Part shown: positions 26,954-35,607 of the stretch, piece after piece
Layout of the letters: every line of letters starts with the position of its first letter
How positions within the stretch are numbered: position 1 is the stretch's first letter
From: an uncultured Algimonas sp.
GTDB lineage: Bacteria > Pseudomonadota > Alphaproteobacteria > Caulobacterales > Maricaulaceae
Reading direction: 5' to 3'
Length of the DNA: 64,000 nt
NCBI GenBank assembly: GCA_937923575.1
Contig: CALDUL010000001.1
Coordinates: 1-64,000 of the forward strand
Notes under the pieces: model-generated
What the model was told of the DNA's origin: nothing
The model's database searches: none
Seen by the model: only the letters and a program-made list of their open reading frames with translations
Program-made: the position numbers and the translations under genes

Positions 26954-27183
26954 GACTGGAACGGTCCCTGCGGCTGCGCGGCCAGTGTGTGCCGGAAGGT
27001 CGAACTCCCCCCACGACACGATCGAGCGGCTGCGCTCTGTTGAAAGAGGCATAGCGCTGCCCGCCCCGCCCGCCAATGAAAACATGGTCAGGAATGCAGT
27101 TGCGCTGCGTTTCATGGGGTGAGGGTCGTTCCCGCGTTTTTGCACGCTTGAGAACGCGCTCAGCCCGTGGCAGTCGCGCCGCC

Positions 27184-27744
27184 ATGAGCGTTAAATCTAC
27201 CTTGCGGGCGATCCCGACTGTATGGGGCGGGCTGCTGCCCCTCATCGTCGTCGCCGCTGACCAGATCACGAAATGGGCGGCGGCCAAGGCTTTTGCGCTG
27301 CCGATGAATATCTGCGCGACCAATCCTGATATCCATCTGGAGCGACTGCGTATCGAGATCTCGCCCATCGCGGACCTCACGCTCTATTGCAATCAGGGCA
27401 TCAGCTGGGGGCTATTGCAGGGCGACTCGGCCCTTAAGCGCTGGGCGCTGCTGGGTTTCGCGCTGATTATGGTTGGCGTGCTCTACAATCTGCTGTCATC
27501 GGCACAGGATCGTTTGACCAAGTTCTTCCTTGGCCTGCTGATCGGCGGCGCGATCGGGAATGCCATCGACCGGGCGCTGTTCGGCGCCGTCACCGATTTC
27601 ATCGACGCCAGCGATGTCCGCTTCAACTACGTATTCAACGTGGCCGACAGCGCGATTACGGTCGGGATCATCGGGCTTTTTGCCATGATGGCGCGCGATA
27701 GCCTGCGCGAACGCAAGGCTGCCAAGGCGGCCAAGACCGATTGA
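27184..27744 (+). CDS. lspA: Prolipoprotein signal peptidase II
   Basis: A 186-residue inner-membrane aspartyl protease that cleaves diacylated prolipoproteins before Cys. The catalytic Asp motifs are NAIDRALFGAVTDFID and FNVADSAI. There are four hydrophobic segments, the first at PTVWGGLLPLIVVAADQITKW. An insertion after the first helix (NICATNPDIHLERLRIEIS) makes it a little longer than E. coli LspA. The start is ATG 27184; upstream in-frame codons lie in the intergenic region. Lipoproteins in this window (DUF2891, BamF, M23) would be its clients. Confidence 0.95.
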   Translation: MSVKSTLRAIPTVWGGLLPLIVVAADQITKWAAAKAFALPMNICATNPDIHLERLRIEISPIADLTLYCNQGISWGLLQGDSALKRWALLGFALIMVGVLYNLLSSAQDRLTKFFLGLLIGGAIGNAIDRALFGAVTDFIDASDVRFNYVFNVADSAITVGIIGLFAMMARDSLRERKAAKAAKTD

Positions 27745-27834
27745 CCGGGCTGCCAAATAACGAAACGCTCACTTGGCGAGTGCAGTGCGCGCCGCTAGGG
27801 CGTGACAACGACATGTTTAATCTCAAGTGATCTT

Positions 27835-28377
27835 ATGACTCGCTCTTCAATTCCTGTTCTGATGGCTGCCGCCTCGCTGCTCGCGCTTTCGGGCTGTGCG
27901 TCCGCATCCAATGCGCTGGGCCTGCGCAAGGATGCGCCTAATGAATTCAACATCCTGACCAATGCGCCGCTCGTCGTGCCGCCGGAATATGGCCTGCGTC
28001 CACCGTCTGCGAATGAGGCCGGACGCGACAATAATTATAGTCAGGAAGCCGCCCGCAAGGCGCTGATCGGCGATGTCGACCCCGCCGAGCCAACCCGTGC
28101 GGAGATCGTCTTTTTGACCCGCGCCGGGGCCGGTCGTGCCGATCAGGAGATCCGAATGAAGATCGACGGTCAGAATTCTGTGGAGCGCAAGACCGAGAGT
28201 TTTGCGGACCGCGTGCTCTTTTTCCGAGACGGCCAGCCCTATGACGCCGACGGCAATATCGTGCCGCTGGACAGCGAGGCCGAGCGCTCGCGACTGGAAT
28301 CGGTGCAGCGCGTGACCGGCGGCGGCGAAGTGACCGTCACCCGTCGCCCCGGCCGCGGCAAGCTCCCCGGGCTCTAG
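27835..28377 (+). CDS. BamF-type lipoprotein (DUF3035)
   Basis: A 180-residue protein. The N-terminus MTRSSIPVLMAAASLLALSGC is a lipoprotein signal with Cys21 acylated. The DUF3035 core is DAPNEFNILTNAPLVVPPEYGLRPP. In alphaproteobacteria such as Caulobacter this family is a subunit of the BAM complex that inserts beta-barrels into the outer membrane. The lspA-DUF3035 neighbourhood is typical. The ATG at 27835 was preferred over one 11 codons upstream because it starts the signal peptide cleanly. Confidence 0.87.
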   Translation: MTRSSIPVLMAAASLLALSGCASASNALGLRKDAPNEFNILTNAPLVVPPEYGLRPPSANEAGRDNNYSQEAARKALIGDVDPAEPTRAEIVFLTRAGAGRADQEIRMKIDGQNSVERKTESFADRVLFFRDGQPYDADGNIVPLDSEAERSRLESVQRVTGGGEVTVTRRPGRGKLPGL

Positions 28378-28406
28378 GCGGCTTGAGCTAACCCCAGCTA
28401 ATCAGG

Positions 28407-28436
28407 AGCCTCGGCTGGAAAGCCGGGGCTTTTTTG
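28407..28436 (+). terminator. Rho-independent terminator after bamF
   Basis: AGCCTCGGCT (28407-28416), loop GGAA, AGCCGGGGCT (28421-28430), a 10-bp stem with one wobble pair, followed directly by six T counting the stem end. It separates bamF from mutL. Confidence 0.88.
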
Positions 28437-28450
28437 CTTAAAGGTGCGGC

Positions 28451-30319
28451 TTGACCGCTCCGACCCGCACTCGCCCCACGATCAATCGCCTGCCCGAGCA
28501 GACGGTCAACCGCATTGCGGCCGGCGAAGTCGTGGAGCGTCCGGCGTCCGTGATTAAGGAGCTGGTCGAGAACGCCATCGACGCGGGCGCGCGACAGATC
28601 GATATCCGCTATGAGGACGGGGGCCGCTCGCTGATCGTGGTAAGCGACGACGGCCACGGCATGAGCCCAGACGACATGCCCATCGCGCTCGAACGCCACG
28701 CGACGTCGAAACTGCCGGCGACCGTGACGGGGCCGGTCGATCTGCTCAATATCAACAGTCTCGGTTTTCGCGGCGAAGCGCTGCCGTCCATAGCCTCGGT
28801 CTCACGCCTATCCATGATCAGCCAGACAACCGATTCGCGCGAGGCGGCAGAGATTCGCGTTGACGGCGGCTCGAGCTCCGGCGTGCGTCCCGCGCCGCGG
28901 CTCGGTGGTCATGGGCTCGGCTCCGGCACGCGCATCGAAGTGCGCGATCTGTTCTACGCCACGCCCGCGCGGCTGAAATTCCTGAAGTCGGAGCGCTCCG
29001 AGACCATGGCGATTTCCGACATCGTCAAACGTATCGCCATGGCCAATCCGACTGTGGGTTTCACATCCGGCACGGCCGCGCGGACGTCGCTCAAGCTCGC
29101 TGCCAAATCTGAGGATGATGACGGACGACTGGAGCGCTTGGCGGCGGTCCTCGGCGAGGCGTTCGGGTTCAACGCCGTGCCCGTCGATCAGACCCGCGAC
29201 GAGATCCGCCTATCCGGCTTTGCGGGCCTGCCGACCTATTCACGCGGCAATGCGCAGCACCAGTTTCTATTCGTCAACGGCCGCCCGGTGAAGGACCGCT
29301 TGCTGCTCGGGGCAGTCCGGGGAGCCTATCAGGACTTCCTCGCGCGCGACCGCCATCCGGTGCTCGCGCTGTATCTCGACGTTCCTCCGGAGCTGGTCGA
29401 CGTCAACGTCCACCCCGCCAAGACCGAAGTCCGATTCCGTGCGCCGGGCGTGGTCCGCGGGTTGATCGTGTCCGCGCTGCGCCACGCGCTGGCCGAAGCC
29501 GGACACCGCGCCTCCACGACCGTGTCCGACTATGCGCTGGGCCGCATCCAGACGCAGAACCACGCGCATCGCTATCAGCAGAGCTACGCGCCCACACAAC
29601 GCGGCGCACCACCGCCCGGCATGCAGCCGCTCATCGATGGGCAGAGCGCGCGCGTGGAAGCGCATGAGGCCCCGATGACGTTTGGCGGTCCCGTGCCATC
29701 GCCGATGGATCAGGTCGTCCCGCAAGCCCCCAGCCAAGACTACCCGCTCGGCCTCGCGCGTGCGCAGCTGCACGAAACCTATGTCGTCGCGCAGACGGCT
29801 GACGGCATCGTCATCGTCGACCAGCACGCCGCCCATGAACGCCTCGTGTATGAGCGGATGAAGCGCGCGATGGAGGGCAGGGGCGTCGAGCGCCAGGCCA
29901 TGCTCATCCCCGACATCGTCGAGCTCGGCGAGATGGACGCCGCGCGCGTGCTGGCACGGGCGGATGAGCTGTCAGAGATGGGCCTGATCATCGAGCCCTT
30001 CGGCGTCGGCGCCGTGCTGGTCCGCGAAACGCCGGCCCTGCTCGGCAAGCTGGACGCGCAAGGCCTGCTCCGTGATCTCGCCGACGACCTGTCCGAATAT
30101 GACGAAGCGCTGAGCCTTAAGGAGCGGTTCGAGCACGTCTGCGGCACGATGGCGTGTCATGGCAGCGTGCGGGCCGGGCGAATACTGACGGGACCGGAAA
30201 TGAACGCGCTGTTGCGCGAGATGGAAGCCACCCCGCACTCAGGCCAATGCAACCACGGCCGCCCGACCTATGTGGAGCTGAAGCTCGCGGATATCGAGCG
30301 GCTGTTCGGGCGGCGCTAG
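28451..30319 (+). CDS. mutL: DNA mismatch repair protein MutL
   Basis: A 622-residue protein. The N-terminal GHKL ATPase has [13 protein letters not shown] (motif I), VSDDGHGM (II) and [14 protein letters not shown] (III). The C-terminal dimerisation domain carries the complete endonuclease motif [12 protein letters not shown] (DQHAx2Ex4E) plus ACHGSVRAG and CNHGRPT, so this MutL is predicted to nick DNA itself and to work without MutH. The start is TTG 28451 with AAGGTG upstream. Its stop overlaps the stop of the convergent orphan gene at a CTAG. Confidence 0.96.
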   Translation: MTAPTRTRPTINRLPEQTVNRIAAGEVVERPASVIKELVENAIDAGARQIDIRYEDGGRSLIVVSDDGHGMSPDDMPIALERHATSKLPATVTGPVDLLNINSLGFRGEALPSIASVSRLSMISQTTDSREAAEIRVDGGSSSGVRPAPRLGGHGLGSGTRIEVRDLFYATPARLKFLKSERSETMAISDIVKRIAMANPTVGFTSGTAARTSLKLAAKSEDDDGRLERLAAVLGEAFGFNAVPVDQTRDEIRLSGFAGLPTYSRGNAQHQFLFVNGRPVKDRLLLGAVRGAYQDFLARDRHPVLALYLDVPPELVDVNVHPAKTEVRFRAPGVVRGLIVSALRHALAEAGHRASTTVSDYALGRIQTQNHAHRYQQSYAPTQRGAPPPGMQPLIDGQSARVEAHEAPMTFGGPVPSPMDQVVPQAPSQDYPLGLARAQLHETYVVAQTADGIVIVDQHAAHERLVYERMKRAMEGRGVERQAMLIPDIVELGEMDAARVLARADELSEMGLIIEPFGVGAVLVRETPALLGKLDAQGLLRDLADDLSEYDEALSLKERFEHVCGTMACHGSVRAGRILTGPEMNALLREMEATPHSGQCNHGRPTYVELKLADIERLFGRR

Positions 30320-30822
30320 CTCACAGCCGTCCTCCATCGCATTTCGATATACTTCAGGTCTTCATTCCATTCGCGGCCAGCTTTGATGAGATTGCTTTCA
30401 TTTGGGTCTTGAAAGCTCTTCGAGCTGGTCGCGAAAGATTGCAAAACACGATGCAATTTCCTGTACCGGGTCACCGAGCGCGGTGTGCCCCACTCCGCGT
30501 AATGTGCGGGTGTTCCAACCGGGGGCAGTATACCCGTCATAATGAAATCAAGTAGGTCTCTACGAAGTTCCTCCTTTACCCCGTTTCGCTCGCCAACGTG
30601 GTATCCGACCGCGCTCAGAATACCATTTTTTGGCGAAGGCGCTTTGTAGGAGCCTGCTTCAAATTGCAAAAGCTCCTCAGCCCAAACTTCCTGTAGTGCC
30701 TCGATTACTCGCGTTGCTTCTTCGATTTTTTGTCCACTGCGGATGTATCCCAAAGCGTTATGGAACAACCGCAAACGGCCGTCCGAGTCCATTGCTGGTA
30801 TAGCTTTGAGTACTTTAGACAT
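30316..30822 (-). CDS. Orphan protein of unknown function in an AT-richer patch
   Basis: A 168-residue soluble, mostly helical protein with no signal peptide and no motif I can place. Distinct stretches are [33 protein letters not shown] and [15 protein letters not shown]. The start at 30822 has a GGGAG site 8 bases upstream; 13 extra codons upstream look spurious. Base composition is clearly lower in GC than both neighbours (mutL and rsmD), and the 200 bases upstream are also AT-richer, suggesting acquisition by transfer. It converges with mutL. Confidence 0.6.
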   Translation of the reverse strand: MSKVLKAIPAMDSDGRLRLFHNALGYIRSGQKIEEATRVIEALQEVWAEELLQFEAGSYKAPSPKNGILSAVGYHVGERNGVKEELRRDLLDFIMTGILPPVGTPAHYAEWGTPRSVTRYRKLHRVLQSFATSSKSFQDPNESNLIKAGREWNEDLKYIEMRWRTAVS

Positions 30823-31020
30823 AGTCAGCTCCCAAACATACAATGCAAGGTAGCAGACCATCGTTACCGGGCAAGCCCATTCGAAGCTCAGTTTCTCATT
30901 ATACCAGCTAGCTCGCGTTCGGGTGCTCGTGCCGCTGAACTTCCTCTGTTACTGGAGGAATAGAACAACGAGTTGTCGCGGTATTTAGTTGGGATTGAAC
31001 CTGCGAGATGCGGCAGCCTG

Positions 31021-31581
31021 TCAATCCCGAGCCACCCGCAAAAACGCCACCCGCGCCGCACCCCAATTCTTGTCGGACAGCACCTCCCAGCCTTTCGGCG
31101 CGATCTCGACGTCGGCGCTGTCCTCGACCATGACGACGGCATCATCCGCCAGATAGGGCACGATGCGGCGCAGGACGGGTTTCCACAGGCCTTTGCCATA
31201 GGGCGGGTCCATGAAGACGTGGGAGAAAGGGGCGGGACGATTGGCAGGGGCGAGTTTCAGTTTGGTCGCGTCGAAACGGTGAATGCGCGCTTCGTCTCCC
31301 AGTTTGAAATGGAGGATGTTCTTGCGGATCGCTTTCAACGCTTCGGGGTGGCGCTCCACAAACACACAGAAGGCCGCGCCGCGCGATAGCGCTTCGAGGC
31401 CCAGCGCGCCAGAGCCTGCGAAGATATCCATGACATGCGCGCCGTCGAGCTCCGGTGCCCAGTCGGCGTGGTCGAGGATGTTGAAGACGGACTCACGTGT
31501 CTGGTCTGACGTCGGCCGCGTATTGCGGCCTGCGGGCGTGGCGATGTTTCGCCCGCGGTGTGAGCCGGACACTATGCGCAT
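31021..31581 (-). CDS. rsmD: 16S rRNA (guanine-966-N2)-methyltransferase
   Basis: A 186-residue SAM-dependent enzyme. It starts MRIVSGSHRGRNIATP, with RPTSDQTRESVFNIL, the SAM loop VMDIFAGSGALGLEALSRGA and the catalytic motif IV MDPPYGKGL. It methylates G966 of 16S rRNA in assembled small subunits. The longer frame upstream (48 codons) reads into the intergenic and rluB region and was excluded. It lies 34 bases downstream of rluB, the usual alphaproteobacterial order. Confidence 0.95.
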   Translation of the reverse strand: MRIVSGSHRGRNIATPAGRNTRPTSDQTRESVFNILDHADWAPELDGAHVMDIFAGSGALGLEALSRGAAFCVFVERHPEALKAIRKNILHFKLGDEARIHRFDATKLKLAPANRPAPFSHVFMDPPYGKGLWKPVLRRIVPYLADDAVVMVEDSADVEIAPKGWEVLSDKNWGAARVAFLRVARD

Positions 31582-31615
31582 GGCTTTGGCTCGCTGATCT
31601 CCGCCGTCGCAGCCA

Positions 31616-32572
31616 TCACCGCCCCTTGCCCGGTCCGAATTTCTGCCCGCCGCGCGAGCCGTTTCCGCGTGGAGGCCCGCTCTTGCGGCCGCCTTGTGCC
31701 TTCTTGGGTGGCGGCCGTTTGGCATTGATCTGCTTGCCGGGTTGATTGCGCTTGGCGCTGGCGTGGCTGCCGCGCTTGGGTGGGCGGCGCTTGGGTGTCA
31801 CGGGCTCGGGAATGTCGACGAGATGGCCGAGTTGGTCGCGCAAGGACTTGGCCTTTACCTCTTCCACCGCGCCGCGTTTGAGCGAAAGCAGTTGAAACGG
31901 ACCATAGCTGGTGCGGATCAGGCGGTTCACTTTCAGGTCGAGCGTCTCCAGCGCACGGCGGACCTCGCGGTTCTTGCCCTCGCGGATCATCACCTCGACC
32001 CAGACATTGTCGCCGCGCGTCGTCTCCAGCGTCGCCTCGATCGGCCCGGTCTTCACGCCTTCGATCTCGATGCCGGCTTTGAGCGTGTCGAGCCGCTCCT
32101 GTGTCGTGCGGCCATAGGCGCGCGCGCGATAGCGACGGGAGAAACCGGTGGAAGGCAGCTCCAACTGCCGCGCCAACTCGCCATCATTGGTGAGCAGCAG
32201 GAGGCCTTCGCTGGTCAGATCGAGCCGCCCGACGGAGATGACCCGGCCGAGCTCTTTGGGCAGGGTTTCGAACACGGTCTTGCGCCCGCGGTCGTCACTA
32301 TGGGTCGTGATCAGCCCGGGCGGCTTGTGATAGCGCCAGAGGCGGGGTGGTTCCTTTGCGGCCAGCGGCTTGCTGTCGACTTCGATGGAGTCGCGCTCGG
32401 TCACGGTGAAAGCGGCAGTGGTCAGTACGCGGCCATTCACGCTGACGCGACCCGCTTCGATCATGCGTTCGGCCTCGCGCCGCGACGCCACGCCGGCGCG
32501 CGACAGCCGCTTGGCGATACGTTCCTTCGCCAGCTCGGGCTTGTTTTCGGCCTTTGGGTTAGGCTTGACCAT
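31616..32572 (-). CDS. rluB: 23S rRNA pseudouridine synthase (RluB/RsuA family)
   Basis: A 318-residue protein: an N-terminal S4 RNA-binding domain (RIAKRLSRAGVASRREAERMI, about residues 18-60), then the RsuA-type catalytic domain with Asp in VGRLDLTSEGLLLLTNDG and REGKNREVRRAL. The C-terminal 70 residues are a disordered Lys/Arg/Pro/Gly tail. Specificity for U2605 of 23S rRNA is inferred from family, not shown. The start at ATG 32572 was chosen because upstream codons are antisense to tadA. It is divergent from tadA. Confidence 0.92.
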   Translation of the reverse strand: MVKPNPKAENKPELAKERIAKRLSRAGVASRREAERMIEAGRVSVNGRVLTTAAFTVTERDSIEVDSKPLAAKEPPRLWRYHKPPGLITTHSDDRGRKTVFETLPKELGRVISVGRLDLTSEGLLLLTNDGELARQLELPSTGFSRRYRARAYGRTTQERLDTLKAGIEIEGVKTGPIEATLETTRGDNVWVEVMIREGKNREVRRALETLDLKVNRLIRTSYGPFQLLSLKRGAVEEVKAKSLRDQLGHLVDIPEPVTPKRRPPKRGSHASAKRNQPGKQINAKRPPPKKAQGGRKSGPPRGNGSRGGQKFGPGKGR

Positions 32573-32599
32573 GAGGGAGTCCGGGGCAAAGGCGCGGCC

Positions 32600-33061
32600 A
32601 TGGATGATTCCGCGGCAGACACGGCACATATGGACCGGGCGATCACGCTCGCGCAAGCCGCGGCTGCGGGTGGCGAAGTTCCGGTTGGCGCAGTCGTCGT
32701 GCTGGACGGCGCGGTCATCGGCGAAGCGGGCAATGCGCCCATTGCGCGCAATGACCCGACCGCTCATGCCGAAGTGCTTGCCATCCGTGCGGCGTGTGAG
32801 CAGCAGGGGAACTACAGGCTGCCCGGCGCGACGCTCTATGTAACGCTGGAACCTTGCACCATGTGTGCCGCCGCCATCGCAAATGCCCGGATTGCCCGCG
32901 TGGTCTATGGGGCCAGCGATCCCAAGGGCGGTGCGGTGGAGAGTGGCGTCCGGTTTTTCGAGCAGCCGACCTGCCATCACCATCCGGAGGTGGTATCCGG
33001 GCTTCAGGCCGACATCTCGTCCGACATGCTCCGCAGCTTCTTCCGCGCGCGGCGCAAGTGA
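32600..33061 (+). CDS. tadA: tRNA-specific adenosine-34 deaminase
   Basis: A 153-residue deaminase that makes inosine at the wobble position of tRNA-Arg(ACG). The zinc site is DPTAHAEVLAI and TLEPCTMCAAAIANARI, the HAE and PCxxC pattern of cytidine-deaminase-fold enzymes. A much longer in-frame ORF begins near 31694 but that part is the antisense shadow of rluB. Its stop overlaps the next start (GTGA). Confidence 0.95.
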   Translation: MDDSAADTAHMDRAITLAQAAAAGGEVPVGAVVVLDGAVIGEAGNAPIARNDPTAHAEVLAIRAACEQQGNYRLPGATLYVTLEPCTMCAAAIANARIARVVYGASDPKGGAVESGVRFFEQPTCHHHPEVVSGLQADISSDMLRSFFRARRK

Positions 33062-34068
33062 AGGCGTCGTTCCGGGAGGTCGCGGGTGAGGCGGTGAGCG
33101 ACAGCGCGCCGCCTCGGCTCGACGGCATCGGGATCGCGCTCGGCATGAGCGGTGCGGCGCTCTACTCGATGAAGGCGGTGTTCGTGAAGCTCGCCTATGC
33201 CGTGCAGCCGGACCTGCCTGTCATCACGCTGATGGTGCTGCGCATGGGGCTCAGCCTGCCCGCCTATCTCTTCATCCTGTGGCTCGCCCGGCGCGCTGGG
33301 GAAGGGCGCATCGGCCTACGCGAAACTGCGCTCGCCATGGCTGCGGGCGTGCTGGCTTATTATGTCTGCACCTTTCTCGACTTCGAGGGGCTAAAGCACA
33401 TCACCGCCCAGCTGGAGCGGCTGTTGCTCTTCACCTATCCCGCCTTCGTCGTGATTTTCGGTGCGCTGTTCTTTGGCGGGCGCGTGACCGCGGCGGGGCT
33501 GGCGGCTGTGGCGCTGGCCTATTCCGGACTGGCCGTGGTCTTCATCGGCGGCGACATCACGGAGTCGGACAATCTCTGGCTCGGAGCGGGACTGGTGCTG
33601 GCCTGCGCCATGCTGTTTGCGGTCTTTCAGCTGCTCGCCAAGCATTTTGTCGACCGCATCGGCGCGCGGGTGTTCACATGTCTGGCCATGATCGGTGCGG
33701 CAACGGTGATCTTCCTGCACTTTCTTATCAGCAGCGGCGGTCCGGTCGGCGTGGTGAGCGCGCTGTCCGAATTGCCCGCCGGTGTCTGGCTCTGGGCATC
33801 CGTCATTGCGTTCTTCTCCACCCTGCTGCCGAGCTTTTTCATCAATATCGCTATCCAGCGCATCGGCGCGCAGCTCGTCGCCATCCTCGGCATGGTCGGG
33901 CCGCTCGCGACCATCATCGCAGCGATCATGGTGCTGGGCGAGCCGTTCGGGCTGTGGGACGGAGTCGGCACGGCGATCACCCTGTCCGGCATCGCCCTCT
34001 ATACATGGCTCAGCAAGGCCAAGCCCGCAGCCGCGCAGCCCGTCCGGACCGGACCTGAGTCGGAATAG
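33058..34068 (+). CDS. EamA/DMT-superfamily membrane transporter
   Basis: A 336-residue inner-membrane protein with about ten hydrophobic segments in two EamA repeats (first repeat ending near GLAVVFIGG, second ending near GIALYTWLS). Family features include the stretch TAQLERLLLFTYPAFVVIFGALFFGG and the final VLGEPFGLWDGVGTAITLSGI. Such proteins export metabolites or drugs; the substrate is unknown. The GTG at 33058 overlaps the tadA stop (GTGA); a GTG at 33094 is an alternative start with a shorter cytoplasmic tail. Confidence 0.88.
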   Translation: MKASFREVAGEAVSDSAPPRLDGIGIALGMSGAALYSMKAVFVKLAYAVQPDLPVITLMVLRMGLSLPAYLFILWLARRAGEGRIGLRETALAMAAGVLAYYVCTFLDFEGLKHITAQLERLLLFTYPAFVVIFGALFFGGRVTAAGLAAVALAYSGLAVVFIGGDITESDNLWLGAGLVLACAMLFAVFQLLAKHFVDRIGARVFTCLAMIGAATVIFLHFLISSGGPVGVVSALSELPAGVWLWASVIAFFSTLLPSFFINIAIQRIGAQLVAILGMVGPLATIIAAIMVLGEPFGLWDGVGTAITLSGIALYTWLSKAKPAAAQPVRTGPESE

Positions 34069-34203
34069 GGCGCAAATTGGGCAAAAAAGCCGACGGGTTC
34101 GCCGCGCATAAACGCGCCATTAACCACATCATCCCTAACCGACCTTAACGAATTGGGGACTTGGCGTAGCCGATTCCCCGATGAACTTGGGATGGAGTTC
34201 GCC

Positions 34204-35358
34204 ATGAAAATTTTCCGCAAGCAGCCGAGCCTCGCCGGCGAACAGGATGCGTCGGCTGCGTCTGATTCGATTGCCGCGCTGTCGTCCGCGCTGACAGAAG
34301 GCGCCGCGCAGCAGGAAATCGCCGCGCGTCGTCTGGCCGGACTGTCCGATACCATCGCCCGCCTCGACGCCAGCCGGCGCGAAGCCAAACGTCTCGATGC
34401 GGAAGTGACGCGACTGACCGCAACGCTGTCTGAAGTCGAGCGCAAGTTTTCAGCCAAATCCGCATGGGCTGCCGAACAGTCCGCGAAATATCTCAACGTC
34501 AAATCCGAACGCGACGAGCTGCGTCAGGAGTTGGAGGCCGCCAAGGCCGCGCGCGCCCAACTCGCCGACAAGCACACGGCGCTGAGCCAGGATCACGCGA
34601 CACTGGAGCTGGAATTGTCCTCCACGCGCGCGCAACGCGACGCGGCAGCGCAGAAGGCCGAGCTCGCGGAGATGGCCAAGGCCAAGCTCGCCGAGACCGA
34701 CGCCAAGCGCGCGTCTGCCATGAAAGCCCAAGCTCACCGCATCACCGAATTGTCCAGCGCGACAGAAGACCTGACCGCGCGGCTCGCCGACAAGACGGGT
34801 GCTCACGACCAGTCGCTGACGTCCCTGCGAGAGCTGCGGACCGAACACGCCCAGACCAAGGAAAAGCTGATCGAGGGGCTGAACGCGCTGCAGACGGCCG
34901 AATATCAGCTGACTCAAAAGGACGCCGCCCATCAGGACGCGATGAGCCGCCGTGCCGATGAAGTGACCGCCCTGCGCCGCCAGGTCGAGCAGCTCTCCGC
35001 CGAGCTTCGCATCAAGGACGGCATGGGCGAGCATTACGGCCGCGATCTCGGTGAGCTGCGCACGGCTTTGCAGGCGGAACGCGAACGGGTCGGCGCGACC
35101 GAAGCCCGGCTGCGCGATGCGAGCGATACAGAAACTCGCCAGGCCAGCGCACTGGCGCAGGCCAAGATCGACTATGACGGGCTGGCGGAGAAATTCTCCG
35201 ACGCGCTGCGCGACATCGAAGCGCTGCGCAAAGTCAACCAGATGCAGCGGAAGACGCTGGAGCGCTATGCCGAGCTGGGCGCTGCGCCGCAGGGGCGCGG
35301 TACGGGCGCTGTCGATCCGGCTCGCCCCGTCCGCATTGTGCAGCAGCGGAGCGCTTAG
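34204..35358 (+). CDS. Long coiled-coil protein (filament/crescentin-like in architecture)
   Basis: A 384-residue protein, almost entirely alpha-helical heptads from about residue 25 to 355, rich in Ala, Glu, Lys, Arg and Gln (for example EVERKFSAKSAWAAEQ, LRRQVEQLSAELRIKDGM). The N-terminus MKIFRKQPSL is a short basic head and the last 30 residues are non-helical. No transmembrane segment or enzyme motif. Rod plus short head and tail recalls intermediate-filament-like crescentin proteins of alphaproteobacteria, but coiled coils are poor evidence of homology. The start has a GGAG site 6 bases upstream. Confidence 0.75.
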   Translation: MKIFRKQPSLAGEQDASAASDSIAALSSALTEGAAQQEIAARRLAGLSDTIARLDASRREAKRLDAEVTRLTATLSEVERKFSAKSAWAAEQSAKYLNVKSERDELRQELEAAKAARAQLADKHTALSQDHATLELELSSTRAQRDAAAQKAELAEMAKAKLAETDAKRASAMKAQAHRITELSSATEDLTARLADKTGAHDQSLTSLRELRTEHAQTKEKLIEGLNALQTAEYQLTQKDAAHQDAMSRRADEVTALRRQVEQLSAELRIKDGMGEHYGRDLGELRTALQAERERVGATEARLRDASDTETRQASALAQAKIDYDGLAEKFSDALRDIEALRKVNQMQRKTLERYAELGAAPQGRGTGAVDPARPVRIVQQRSA

Positions 35359-35381
35359 TCACTTACACATTTTTGAGAGCT

Positions 35382-35402
35382 CCCGCCGATTTGATCGGCG
35401 GG
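35382..35402 (+). terminator. Possible terminator hairpin after the coiled-coil gene
   Basis: A perfect 9-bp stem CCCGCCGAT / ATCGGCGGG with a 3-base loop, 24 bases after the stop. The following bases (TCTATCTC) are a poor T-tract, so termination efficiency is uncertain. It is the first member of the hairpin series that follows. Confidence 0.5.
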
Positions 35403-35462
35403 TCTATCTCCAGAGCGCTCGGTGGGATGCGGGGGTGCTGACTACGACCGCTTTGCGCTCGT

Positions 35463-35567
35463 CCCGGCTCATAAGCCGGGGTTCCAGCTGCGCTGGAAGG
35501 TCCTTCGGACGCTAACGAATGAACCACTACAGCCCCTCCGCTTCGCTGCGGAGCGGGTTTATTCGTT
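35463..35567. repeat. Series of adjacent hairpins upstream of xseA
   Basis: Four further inverted repeats stand in a row: CCCGGCT/AGCCGGG (35463-35480), TTCCAGC/GCTGGAA (35482-35498), GTCC/GGAC (35500-35510), and a nested element with a 12-bp outer stem AACGAATGAACC/GGTTTATTCGTT (35514-35525 with 35556-35567, one wobble) enclosing CTCCGC/GCGGAG (35536-35553). The block ends 41 bases before the xseA start and has no coding potential I can support. Confidence 0.65.
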
Positions 35568-35607
35568 GTGGGCGAGGGGAGCGATCCGGGTTAGAGCAAG
35601 GTTTCCT

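Noticed and set aside
26954-27145. N-terminal extension of the autotransporter that includes a second hydrophobic stretch
   Set aside because: The shorter start gives a clean signal peptide at the very N-terminus; the extension would bury it and lies in the promoter gap shared with lspA.
30975-31010. A GGTTCAATCCC-like stretch on the minus strand resembling a tRNA T-loop
   Set aside because: The flanking bases do not form a T-stem, and no acceptor, D or anticodon arm can be found around it.
31694-32599. Long in-frame extension upstream of tadA
   Set aside because: It is the antisense shadow of rluB; only the part from 32600 carries deaminase motifs.
34119-34149. TTAACC and TTAAC half-sites before the coiled-coil gene, as a CtrA box
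   Set aside because: The spacing does not give the TTAA-N7-TTAA consensus, so it is not called a regulatory site.
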